From: Mycoplasmopsis lipofaciens ATCC 35015
Lineage (GTDB): Bacteria > Bacillota_I > Bacilli_A > Mycoplasmatales > Metamycoplasmataceae
Direction: 5' to 3'
Length of the DNA: 64,000 bases
Assembly: GCF_000686585.1 (NCBI RefSeq)
Contig: NZ_JMKY01000006.1
Span: forward strand, 22,961-86,960
Position 1 is the first letter of the stretch. Every line of letters begins with the position of its first letter. This document shows positions 54,467 to 64,000 of this stretch, one piece after another. A program made the translations under genes and the position numbers. The notes beneath the pieces were generated by a model. It worked only from the letters and a program-made list of their open reading frames with translations, was not told where the DNA came from and did not search any database.

Positions 54467-56638
54467 TTAAATTTTACATGCTTCGCATTCGATTCCTTGA
54501 TCAGTAATTCAATCAATATTTTCAGAGCCTTCTAATACATCTTGACGAATGCGTACATAATATATTGAAGAACATTTAGATTTAAAAGCTCTAATATAAG
54601 CTTTATTTAAATCCCTAGTTGTTGCTTTATCGTTCATAAATAATGTTAAAGATATAGCTTGATCAATGTGTTTTTGTGCTTGTGCAACAATATCAATATA
54701 AGGATTTGGTCCTAATTCATATGCTCCATCTTTATAGTATTTATAATTATTTTCATCTAATTTATAAGCTGTAGAATAAATACGACCAATTTTACCTTCT
54801 TTTCTAACTTCTACGGGAGCAACAACGGGTTGCAATGATGGTGTGCAAGAAGAAAGATACGAAATAGATCCTGTAGGAGCAATTGCTAATAAATGAGCAT
54901 TAGCTAACCCTGTTTCTTTAATTTTTTTAACCAATTCGATTCAATCTTTTTGTGTGGGTAAATAAATATTATTATTTGCAAATAAATCCTTTATTTTTTG
55001 TGATTTAAAGGTATATTCTGATTTATCACATTTTGTATATTTATCAAAATATGACCCATCTGCATATTTTGAAGATTTAAAATTATCATAAGTTTTTTTG
55101 TATTCAATTGCTAATTTATTCGAAGCTTTAAACGCATAATAAGCTACTGTATAGAAAAATAGATTAGTAAATTCTAACGCCTCAATAGAATCATAATAAA
55201 TATGATTTGTGGCTAAAAATCCATGTAAATTCATTGTTCCTAAACCCAATGCTCTATTTGCTTTATTGCCGTTTTTAATAGTCGGCGCACAATCTAAATT
55301 ACTAAAACGTGCGACATGATCCAATGCTTTAATCGAATAATAAATAGATTCTTCAAATCTTTTTCCTGATTTCATCATTTTATCAATATTTAAAGAACCT
55401 AAATTACAACAAATATCTTCACCAAGTTTTTTTATTGTTAAATCCGTATCATATTCTGTTACAGAACTAGATTGAACGATTTCTGAACAAAGATTAGACA
55501 TAACAATTCTACCTTGATTAGGATTTCTATCATTAACTGTATCATCAAAAAGCAAATAAGGATAACCAGATTCAAAATGCAATTCAGCAATGGTTTGAAA
55601 TAATTTTCTAGCTGAAATATAAGTTTTTTTAATTTTTGGATTATTTAACATATTGTAATATTCTTTAGTAATTGAAATATCAGACATAGGTTTTCCATAA
55701 ACTTTTTCAACATGATAAGGAGAAAATAAAGCCATTTGTTCATTTTTCTTAGCTAATTCAAACGTAATATCTGGGACAATAACACCTAGAGATAAAGATT
55801 TAATACGAATTTTTTCATCTGCATTTTCTCTTTTTGTATCTAGGTATGACAAAATATCTGGATGATGAGCATGTAAATAAACAGCGCCCGCTCCTTGACG
55901 TTGTCCTAATTGATTAGCATATGAAAAACTATCTTCTAAAATTTTCATAACAGGTATAACACCTGTTGCTTGATTTTCAATATTTTTAATTGGAGCACCA
56001 AATTCGCGCAAGTTTGTTAAACATAATGCAACTCCACCACCACGTTTTGAGAGTTGCAATGATGTTGCAACAGCACGACCTATTGATTCCATATTATCTT
56101 CAATTCTTATAAGATAACATGAAACATATTCACCTCTTTGTTTTTTACCAGCATTTAAAAACGTTGGTGTCGCAGGTTGAAATCTTCCACTAAGTATTTC
56201 AATTAAAATATTTTTAATATTGTCAAAGTTTTTATGACCTAAAAACAAAGCGTTCATTAAAGCTCTATCACTATATGTTTCTAAATATTGTTGACCATCA
56301 AATGTTTTTAGACAATATGCATTATAAAATTTAACTGCACCCATAAATGAAGGAAAATGGTGATTAAATTCTCCAATGATTTTATACAATTCTTCTAATT
56401 GTTTTTTATTTACATGTTCAACAATTTCTTTTTCATAGTAATTATTTTCAACTAAATATTTCATTCTCTCATGTATATTAGAAAATTTTTTGGTTTTAGG
56501 AATAACATGAACTTGCATATATTTTTCTACGGCTTTTTGATCGTTCAACATAGAATCTTTACCCTCATTTAATTTGGTTAAAGCATTATATGCTAAATAT
56601 TCATCCGCCTCCTTAAATCTATTTGTACTATTCGACAT
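54467..56638 (-). CDS. nrdE: ribonucleotide reductase large subunit NrdE
   Basis: NrdE reduces nucleoside diphosphates to deoxy forms. The 723-codon frame (TGA as Trp) has the class Ib features: the YVSCYLI cysteine of the active site, SKRGGGVALCLTNLRE, the NLCSEI and CCNLGSLNI cysteine segment, LGLGTMNLHGFLA, LLAIAPTGSISYL and a C-terminal redox pair (CEACKI). The N-terminal allosteric ATP cone is reduced, as in class Ib. It is the last gene of nrdF-nrdI-nrdE in transcription order. Confidence 0.97.
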
Positions 56639-56658
56639 TTTTTTACTCCTTTAAATTA

Positions 56659-57102
56659 TTATTTATTTCATAATTTATCTATTTTTTCATTTAACGTATC
56701 TACATCATATTTTGTACCGATCAATTCAAATTGATGCAATAAGGGAACTTGCAATTTTGTAGATAAAACGGGACCCGCAATTGCAAATGTATCTCCAAAA
56801 TTAGTATTTCCACTTGCAACAACTGCAACGCAATGTTTTCTATTTTGCTCATTATTTAAAAATTTAATTACTTGTTTAGGAACACTACCTTTAAAATCAC
56901 CCAATCCACCTGAATAAGTTGGGCAAATCAAAACATAATCTCAATCTACAACAATTGATTTCGTTTCATCATAAGGTATTCTTGTTGAAGGTAAACCAAG
57001 TTTTTCACAAAATTTTTTAGTATTTTCTGAAATTGATGAAAAATAAACAACATGTTTTTCACCAATTGGTTTTCTAGCGTTTTTTAATAAATCGTTATTC
57101 AT
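56659..57102 (-). CDS. nrdI: flavodoxin-like NrdI
   Basis: NrdI is the small flavoprotein that activates class Ib/Ie NrdF. The 147-codon protein has the flavodoxin-like start [29 protein letters not shown], then [11 protein letters not shown] and [16 protein letters not shown], typical NrdI features. It starts two bases after the nrdF stop and lies 20 bases before nrdE. In class Ie enzymes NrdI and oxygen (superoxide) generate the DOPA radical without metal. Confidence 0.96.
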
Positions 57103-57104
57103 GA

Positions 57105-58118
57105 TTAAAACTCCCAATCTTCATCTTCTGTTTCTTCTGTAACGCCCATAATATATGAACTACCATTCCCTGAAAAGAAATCGTGGTTTTCGTCCGCTCT
57201 TGCTGAAAGTTGTGCAAAAACTTCTGGTGAAATTTTAGTTTCTTCTGGTGTAAAAGGAGACTCATACCCACAATTTTGTAAAAATTTTCCTGCATTATAT
57301 AAACTAAATGCAATAGCCTCATCTGCTAAACCGAAACCGTCATATAAGTCTCTTAAAAAGTCTTTTTCTAAATCGATTAATTTATAAAGAATATCGTAAA
57401 CAAATTCCTTATATTCTTGTTGTTTTTCTTTGGATAATTTTTCCACCTTTTTACGATATTTATATCCAGAATAATAGTTATGAATAACTTTATCTCTTAA
57501 AATTAAACGAATAATATCACTTGTGTTAGGTAATTGTGCTCTTGCAGCCAAATAAAATGGTAGATAAAAACCTCCATAAAGTAAGAATCCAGGCATTAAA
57601 GCAGCAGCAATTTTAGATTTTAATGGGTCATCTGAAGTATAAAAAGGAACTAAAAATTTGGCTCTTGCTTGTAATTTTTTGTTGTTAATAACCCATTCAT
57701 GTGCTTCTTCAATTTCTTCAGAAGTGTTTAAAGTTGAAAAAATTGTTCCATAACTACGAGCATGAACACCAACCATAAAAGCAAAATTTGCATAAATAAC
57801 TTGTTCATGGTCTGTTAAAGCATTAGGCACTTGTGCTAAATCTCCTAAAGTACATTGAATTGTGTCTAATAAGGTTAAACCTGTAAAGGTTCTAGTAACA
57901 AGTTGTTGTCACTTTTTATCCATTTCATTTCACGATTTTAAATCGTTTGAAACAGGAATTTTTTCAGGTAATCAGAAGTTTTGTGTAACTCTATTTCAAA
58001 CCTCTAAATCTTTATCGTCATTAATGACATTTCAATTTACAGCTCTCATTGGTCCCATTTGTCCATTTTTAACAAAATCTAAAGGATTACGAGATTTTTT
58101 ATAATAAGCATTGTTCAT
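57105..58118 (-). CDS. nrdF: ribonucleotide reductase small subunit NrdF, metal-free class Ie (R2e) type
   Basis: The 337-codon protein is a class Ib-like R2: [38 protein letters not shown] and [18 protein letters not shown]. Aligned by motif with standard NrdF, whose six metal ligands are Asp, Glu, His, Glu, Glu and His, Asp85, His119 and His213 are kept. The three Glu are replaced by Val116, Pro176 and Lys210. This V-P-K pattern is the hallmark of the metal-free R2e subunits of mycoplasmas, which use a DOPA radical on a modified tyrosine (here probably Tyr123 in HARSY). NrdI is adjacent. TGA is read as Trp. Confidence 0.94.
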
Positions 58119-58501
58119 AAATTTCCTCCAAAATTTTTTATATATTTTTGTTATTTTAGCAAAGTTAAAAACCAAATATTTATAAAAAAATATTTTTTTA
58201 TTTACTTTGTTTTTTGGTTTTTTTTGCTTATATACTAAAGCAACAATATAAGTAAAAATTAAAAAAATAATTCCATAAATCTATATGAAAAAATATGGAA
58301 TAGACCAATATGAATTATTAAAAAAATTAAGAATGTTTTGATTTTAATTCATTACATCATTTTGCAAGCAAATCAATAATTTATTAAGTTTTCTTTTCCA
58401 TAATTTAGTTTGATATTTTTATTTAAAACATTTAATATTTGAAATAACAAAGAATATAATTATATTTAATTGAATAGTTTTTAAAAATACGGGAGTAAAA
58501 A
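58119..58501. promoter_or_regulatory. divergent promoter region of nrdF and cas9
   Basis: This 383-base gap has no gene. It holds a TATAAT box (58455-58460) for cas9 and a GGGAG ribosome site before its ATG. A perfect eight-base inverted repeat ATTCCATA/TATGGAAT (58270-58301, spacer 16) has no T run behind it, so it is not an ordinary terminator. AAAAACCAAA near 58170 and TTTGGTTTTT near 58220 also form an inverted repeat. The nrdF ribosome site GGAGG lies just before 58118. Confidence 0.55.
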
Positions 58502-61500
58502 ATGAATAAAAAAAATGTGACATTAGGTTTTGATTTAGGAGTTGGTTCTGTTGGTTGAGCCATTTTAGATAACGAAACTAACAAAATACTTAAATTAGGA
58601 TCTAGACTATTTAAGGAACCTAAATTAGCTATTGATAGAAGAAAAGCTAGATCTATTAGAAGATCTATTAGAAGAAAAGCATATAGAAATAAAAAATTTT
58701 ATAAACTAATTATTAAATATTCAAACATTTTTAGTTTTGAAAATAAAGAACAAATAGAAAAATCTTTTATTTTATTATCAAAAAAATATAACAATATATT
58801 AGATTTGAAATTAAGAGGATTAAACAGCAAAATAACAAAAGCAGAATTGGTTTGAATTCTTCATGATTATCTAGAAAATAGAGGTTTTTTCTACACACTT
58901 GCGGAGATACAAAAAGATAAAAAAGAACAAAAAATAGTAATTGAAAATATGTTACCAACTGAAAGAATGTATAATTTCTACAAAAAATTTGGTTTTGCTA
59001 AAAATCAACATTTATATTCCGAATTTTCAGAATACTCAAAAGACATTTCAAATAAAGAATGAGTAAAAGAATTGAATATTTTGTTTAAACAGCAAGATAT
59101 TGATCCAAATTTTACAAAAGCTTTTTTGGATTTATTCACAAAAATAAGATCTTTTGAAATTGGGCCAGGTAGTGAAAATAGCGCTAGTCCTTATGGGGTA
59201 TTTGTTAAAACAGACGATAACAAAATTATTAAAAAGTATAATACGGTTTGAGAAAAAAATATAGGACATTGTTCTATTTATCCTAACGAATATAGAGCAT
59301 TAAAAAATTCTATACATGCTGAATTATTTAATGTTTTAAATGATTTAAACAATTTAAGAAATTACAAAATTCAAACATTTAGATTGACAGAAGAAAATAA
59401 AAAAGACATATTAAATTCACTAATTGAAAAATTTAAATCCAATCAAACAAAATCTACCCCAAAAATTACAATAAAAAATTTTGTTTTAAAACCTTTATTG
59501 AAATATATAAATGATAACAACATTAAAATTGAACTAGACAAAAGTGACGATTATGGATTTAAAAATCCTGAAGGTAATGATGTTAAAATTACAGAATTAA
59601 AAAACTTATATACAATGATACAAATATTTAAAGAAAATAATAGCAATTTTAATGGCGTAAATGTTGATAATTGAGAAGTATTTGCACACGATTTCGATGA
59701 AATATTGAATATATTATCAAAATCTAATGTTGTTGAACAAAGAAAATCTGATTTAGAAAAATTGTCAAATATTAAAAATTATTTTGATAAAGAAGAACAA
59801 AAAGATAAAACAATTGATTTAATATCTCAAAATAACACTCTCAAAATTAGCAATACATCTGATTTGTCAATTAAATGCTATAAAGAATTTATACCTTTAT
59901 TATTACAAAGCAATAGAAATTTTGAACAAATAAAATTTGATAGAAATTTTGGTAATAAAAAAACAAAACAAAATGGTAAATATATAAATGATAAATTTTT
60001 AGATAAAGCTATTTTGCCTCCTTCTGTTAAAACAACAATGCGCGAATCTATTAAAATATTCAACAAAATCATAAAATTATATTCAAAAGAATGAAACATA
60101 ACAAAAGTGGTTATAGAAATGGCTCGTGAAAAAAATGGTGATGAAGTTAAAAAAGCTATTTCCAATCTAAACAAAATTAATAAAAAAAGAAATGAAATAA
60201 TTGAGGCTAAAATTAAAAGCTTGAAGGGCAATTCAAATAATATATCAGACGCTATAAAAACAAAAGCTTTTTTATATTTTCAACAGGAACACAGAGACAT
60301 TTACGATGGTAAAATGTTAGATTTCGACAAGGTAATTAATGATCCAAATTACACGCAAATAGATCATGTTATCCCTTATTCTTTAAGTTTAAACAATTCA
60401 TCAGCAAATAAGGTATTAACAAAAACTTATCACAATCAAAATAAAGGTCAAAAAACCGCTGCTCAATATGTTAAAGAACAAAATACATGAAATTGAAATG
60501 AATATTTAGAATTTTGTAATAAAACTTATTTAAACGGAAGTAAGGATATGTTTCCTAGCGAAAAATCACAAAAACAAAAATATCACAATCTATTACTAGA
60601 AAAATTTGACAAAAATAAACAAATCGAATTTATGTCAAGAAATCTTAATGATACTAGATATGCAACAAAAATGTTTAAAGATGAATTAATAGATTATGCC
60701 CAATCACACAATAAACAATTTAAAGTTGTTTGTATAAATGGAGCTATTACCGGATATATAAGAAAAATTACTAAAAACTATAAAAACCGTGATGACTATT
60801 CACATCATGCAATAGACGCATCTATTTTATCTATAATAGCAAATAATACAAAAACATTATTTAATTTATTATCACTAGAAGATCATAGATATCAACCATG
60901 AATTAATAATGATAATTCCATTTCAAAAATAGACAAAGTGACTGGTGAAATAATACAGATTAACTCAAAATTTGAAAAGAAAAAAATGTATGATATTGAA
61001 AATATTAAAAATTTAGTTAAAAATAGTTTAAACAATATTGACTCTAAAGTTCAATTTTCAAGAAAACAAGAACCCAAAAATAATGCTCAATTATTTAATA
61101 TAAACTTATATGGCTCCAAAGTTATTGATAACAATATATGAAAAATACAAAAAATTAAATTACTTGAAGCAACTAATAAAGATTTAGAAAAATGATTTAA
61201 TGAAAAAACAAATAAAAAAGAGCAACTATTGATATATAAACATAGTAAAAAAGAATATGAAAAAATTCAAAATATTTTTTTAAGTTTTCAAAATGAAAAT
61301 AAACCTTTTTTATCTTATATGAACTCCTTATATATTACATTCCCTAACGAATTCACCAAAGAAGCAATTCAAATATTGGTAAATGAAGGTAAACTACTTA
61401 TTTACGATTGTATAAGTAGAAAAAAGAGTATTATTGGGAATTTAAAATATTTAGAATCAAAAATTCCAAATGAAAATAGTGTTGTATGACATAAGAATTC

Positions 61501-61942
61501 TAATAATAAATCGTTTAATGACACTTTAAACAGCCTTGGTTGTTTAATTTATAAAAATAAAAAAAATAAATATTCCATGTTAGCTGTAAATTCTAATATT
61601 TATTTTTTTGGACAAAATAATACAAATTTTTTAGATGAAACATCTTACAAACAAGATAGTTTATTATTATTTAAAAAAGAAAAAAATATTGACATTAATG
61701 AAAAACCGCTTTGTTTTTTAAATATAGGCAAAAGTGTTTTGAACAAAACAACACAAGAAATTTTATATATTTGTGGTATCGTAATGAATAATAATACAAT
61801 AGAATTGAAGTATATAAATAAATCTATGCCAATAATATGTGAAAAAACTTTGAAAAAGCAAAGAATAATAAAAACATGCAATTCTTTTATGAATGAATAT
61901 TTGCCAATTGATACCGATGTTTTAGGAAATATTTATAAATAA
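58502..61942 (+). CDS. cas9: Cas9 endonuclease, compact type II-A
   Basis: Cas9 is the RNA-guided double-strand nuclease of type II CRISPR systems. The 1146-codon frame needs TGA as Trp many times. RuvC-I carries GFDLGVGSVGWAI (Asp11). The arginine-rich bridge helix is RRKARSIRRSIRRKAYR, and a helical recognition lobe follows. RuvC-II has VVIEMARE (Glu539), the HNH domain has QIDHVIPYS (Asp621, His622) with the NKVLTKTYHNQNKGQ tail, and RuvC-III has SHHAIDA (Asp772). A PAM-interacting domain ends the protein. All catalytic residues are present. It is smaller than S. pyogenes Cas9 (1368). A GGGAG lies before the ATG. Confidence 0.96.
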
Positions 61943-62035
61943 AAAAACCCGGAACTTCCGGGCAAATTCAGCTGCTACCGAAAGGTAGCGCTTTATTTTA
62001 AGTTGTACAATATTTGTGTAAGATATAAGTTGTAC
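61941..62035 (-). ncRNA. predicted tracrRNA, antisense to the cas operon
   Basis: The cas9-cas1 gap holds, on the minus strand, the parts of a tracrRNA in the right order. An anti-repeat region (62030 down to about 61991) comes first; its plus-strand complement reads like a type II repeat: a TTTTA start and GTTGTACAATATTTG. A stem-loop GCTACC/GGTAGC with a TTTC loop (61974-61989) follows, then a terminator stem CCCGG..CCGGG (61948-61962) ending in TTTTTTT. A TATAAT box lies upstream at 62042-62047. Size would be about 95 nucleotides. On the plus strand the same hairpins could end cas9 transcription. Confidence 0.75.
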
Positions 62036-62041
62036 ACAATA

Positions 62042-62070
62042 ATTATACTAAAACTAGGAGATTTTATGAA
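62042..62070 (-). promoter_or_regulatory. predicted tracrRNA promoter overlapping the cas1 start
   Basis: On the minus strand a TATAAT (62042-62047) and a TTCATA -35-like box (62065-62070, spacer 17) point towards the tracrRNA. The -35 overlaps the cas1 ATG (62066) and the promoter spans its ribosome site (AGGAG at 62056-62060). Confidence 0.55.
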
Positions 62071-62944
62071 GAAAATTATTGATGTAATTGATACTAATTA
62101 TTTACATTTATTTTTAAATAATTTAATTTTTGAAAAAGATGGATCTAAAGTTATCATTCCAACCAATAACATAGATACTTTAATTTTAGAAAACGATTAT
62201 ATGAGTATATCATTGCCGTTAATAAATAAATTAATTGATAATGGTGTTAATTTAATTGTTTGTGACTCAAGTCATTTACCAAACGCTTTATTAATACCTT
62301 ATCAAAAATATTACAGTGTAAAAAATTTACAAACTCAAATAAATTGAAATAATGAAGAAAAAAATACAATTTGAAAAAGTATTATAAAACAAAAAATTTT
62401 AAACAGTTTATCCACATTAAATTATTTAAAATTATGTAATAAAGATGATGAAGCAAAATTAATAAATTATTCGCAAACAATTAAATACATGGATTATTCT
62501 AATAATGAAGCGCACGCAGCAAAATTATATTTTAAATGCTTATTCGGAGAAAATTTTATTAGAAGCGATAACGATGTAGAAAAAAATAAATACTTAAATT
62601 ATGGTTATGCAGTTCTATTAAGTTATGTTGTAAGGTCTTTAGTAGCTAAAGGGTTTGATTGTAGATTAGGCTTATTCCATAAAAATTATAAAAATAATTT
62701 TGCATTAGCAACTGATGTTATGGAACCACTTAGATGTATTGTTGATTTAACTGTGTACAATTTTTTTAAAAACAATGAACTTCTAGATTTTGCTGATTAC
62801 AAAAAAGAATTATTTTCATTTTTTCACACAAATATAAAAGTTTTAAACAAAACTATTTCAATTGTTGAATATATTAATTTAATAATTGAAAAATTTATAA
62901 AAAATCAAGAAAGTGAAGAGTTAACAATTGATTGAGGTTTATAA
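62066..62944 (+). CDS. cas1: CRISPR integrase Cas1 (type II)
   Basis: Cas1 with Cas2 inserts new spacers into the array. The 292-codon protein (TGA as Trp near the end) has the N-terminal beta domain and the catalytic helical domain. The metal-binding Glu is in the NNEAHAAKLYFKCLFGENF segment (family 'E..aAr.Yf..lfg..f'). LGLFHKNYKNNFALATDVMEPLR contains the second and third ligands (His and Asp). The LFHKN...ALATDVMEPLR pattern is typical of type II Cas1. The start has an AGGAG. It ends 7 bases before the cas2 ATG. Confidence 0.96.
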
Positions 62945-62951
62945 AAGATAT

Positions 62952-63260
62952 ATGAGAATAATTGTTATGTATGATGTTTCATTTGAAACAAATGAAGATG
63001 TGAAAAAATACAATAATTTTAGAAAAGAATTGCTTAAGCTTGGTTATGTAATGATGCAATATTCTATTTATGTTAAAAATATTGGAACACACACCTTATA
63101 TAAGTCTGAAAAAACAAAAATTCAAAAAGTTTTACCAAAAAAATCTAATGTAAGAATAATGATGATTACTGAAAAAGAATATCAAGATATAGAAATTCTA
63201 AATGGCGAAAAATCATTAAGTGAAATTTATAATAATTTTGAAAGGTATATAAAAATTTAA
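62952..63260 (+). CDS. cas2: CRISPR-associated Cas2
   Basis: Cas2 is the dimeric structural core of the spacer-integration complex. The 102-residue protein has the N-terminal ferredoxin-like strand VMYDVSFETNEDVKKYNNFRKELLKLGYVMMQYSIYVKN, characteristic of type II Cas2. I chose the ATG at 62952; an earlier in-frame TTG at 62928 would overlap cas1. It lies between cas1 and csn2, separated by a few bases. Confidence 0.94.
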   Translation: MRIIVMYDVSFETNEDVKKYNNFRKELLKLGYVMMQYSIYVKNIGTHTLYKSEKTKIQKVLPKKSNVRIMMITEKEYQDIEILNGEKSLSEIYNNFERYIKI

Positions 63261-63262
63261 TT

Positions 63263-64000
63263 ATGTTAAAAATAATGAACCATTATATTGAAAATTATCA
63301 AGGTATAAGAATTATAGAAACTGAAAACACAGATTTATTTTTACAAAAGTGTTTTATATTTTCTTTTAAAAATGAAGATTCATTTTTACAAATAAATAAT
63401 TTTGATGTTTTAAATGATGATATTTTAGTTATTAACAATTTAACTAAAATATCTGATATATACAATATTACATCAAAAAACATTTTATATAAAATGATAA
63501 ATAAATCTGAAAATTTTAATTACGAAAAACTTATTAATAACGAAAATATTTTAAATTTTCAAAATGAAATAAATTCAATATTTAATAATTCTGTTATTGA
63601 ATACAATTTTGACGTAATTAAATTTTTAAAATATTGTTTTCAAATAAACAGCAAATTATTCTTAGATAAATTAGCTTTACAAACCTTTCTGGAAAAATTT
63701 GAAAATAAGACCAAATTAACAATAATTTTAAATAATATTGAATGAATTAGTATTGAAGATTTAGAACCATTTATAACAAAATTCAATTTTATTATTTTGA
63801 CTAATAATCCAATAAAATTTTTAACTAAATGAGATTATTGAGAATTACTTAGTTTTTATGAATCCGAACATTTTGTAAACATTTATTCTAAGAACCAAAT
63901 TTTTAATTGATTAGAAAATCTTGAACACAAAAAAATAGACACAAATATAATAAATTGCGATATTTTCTTAGATAAATTATTATTTTTTAAATTAAAAAAT
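63263..64000 (+). CDS. csn2: Csn2-like adaptation protein (3' partial)
   Basis: The frame is open (TGA as Trp) from ATG 63263 to the window end, so the C-terminus is missing. At least 246 residues are seen. They are highly charged with Asn/Lys and lack recognisable catalytic motifs, as in the ring-forming Csn2 proteins that mark subtype II-A. The identity rests on the position after cas2, on the size and on weak sequence likeness (FQNEINSIFNN, ILNNIE, FIILTNNP segments). The CRISPR array is expected just beyond. Confidence 0.7.

Noticed and set aside
58119..58501. A small gene in the nrdF-cas9 gap
   Set aside because: No frame with ribosome site and length over 30 codons was found on either strand.
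61943..62065. The cas9-cas1 gap as a simple plus-strand cas9 terminator
   Set aside because: The plus-strand hairpin GCTACC/GGTAGC is followed by CGCTTTATTTTAAG rather than a clean T run, while the minus strand has a T7 terminator and an anti-repeat, so the tracrRNA reading is better, although both uses may coexist.
63263..64000. A CRISPR array in the window
   Set aside because: No regularly spaced repeats are present up to 64000; the end of the window is still inside the csn2-like frame.

Overview
The window comes from a wall-less mollicute, a Mycoplasma sensu lato. The DNA is very AT-rich. Nearly every gene reads through only if in-frame TGA codes for tryptophan (for example in clpB, infB-neighbour ylxR, der, nrdE and cas9). 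Several lipoproteins and a ComEC/ComEA pair are present, and no gene for peptidoglycan synthesis is seen. A hominis/bovis-like group is plausible, but the species cannot be fixed from sequence reading alone.

Layout. 1-7.6 kb: end of a tRNA cluster, a minus-strand comEA-comEC pair, clpB under a CIRCE operator, trmB, an MG284-like gene, an archaeal/eukaryote-type proS and the wreck of an aldehyde dehydrogenase gene. 7.6-12.9 kb: a minus-strand run pepP, era, cdd, ybeY, a small anchored protein and a C39-peptidase ABC exporter. 13-16 kb: plus-strand membrane nuclease, rpiB and a YihY protein. 16-22 kb: an ECF substrate-binding component, cutC and a complete phosphate operon (pstS, fused pstC-pstA, pstB, phoU). 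22.2-26.9 kb: apt and the rimP-nusA-ylxR-infB operon with a terminator-like leader. 27-34 kb: rpsT, recU, HU, der-cmk, dnaJ (second CIRCE), tdk and a leucyl aminopeptidase. 34-42.6 kb: a folate-family-like ECF S component, tig, rlmH-mnmG, a MacB/LolD-like ABC transporter and NADH oxidase. 42.6-48.5 kb: a lipoprotein, tRNA-His, an IMPACT protein, coaE, the DnaB/DnaD-like and DnaI primosomal pair, lysS and tpx. 48.5-53 kb: two tRNA-Arg genes around a membrane protein and an M23 metallopeptidase lipoprotein, then a Bax-inhibitor-like protein and tRNA-Gln/tRNA-Tyr.

Accessory end (53-64 kb). After a 660-base gene-free stretch and a zinc-ribbon membrane protein comes the nrdE-nrdI-nrdF operon. Its NrdF lacks three of six metal ligands (Val, Pro, Lys in place of Glu), the signature of the metal-free DOPA-radical class Ie enzyme. 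A type II-A CRISPR-Cas locus follows: a compact Cas9 of 1146 residues with intact catalytic motifs, then cas1, cas2 and csn2 (cut by the window end). A tracrRNA is predicted on the opposite strand in the short cas9-cas1 gap. The CRISPR array itself is not in the window and presumably lies beyond csn2.

Regulation visible in the sequence: CIRCE boxes before clpB and dnaJ (HrcA regulon), many intrinsic terminators, a terminator-like hairpin in the rimP-nusA leader, and a tracrRNA promoter that overlaps the cas1 start.
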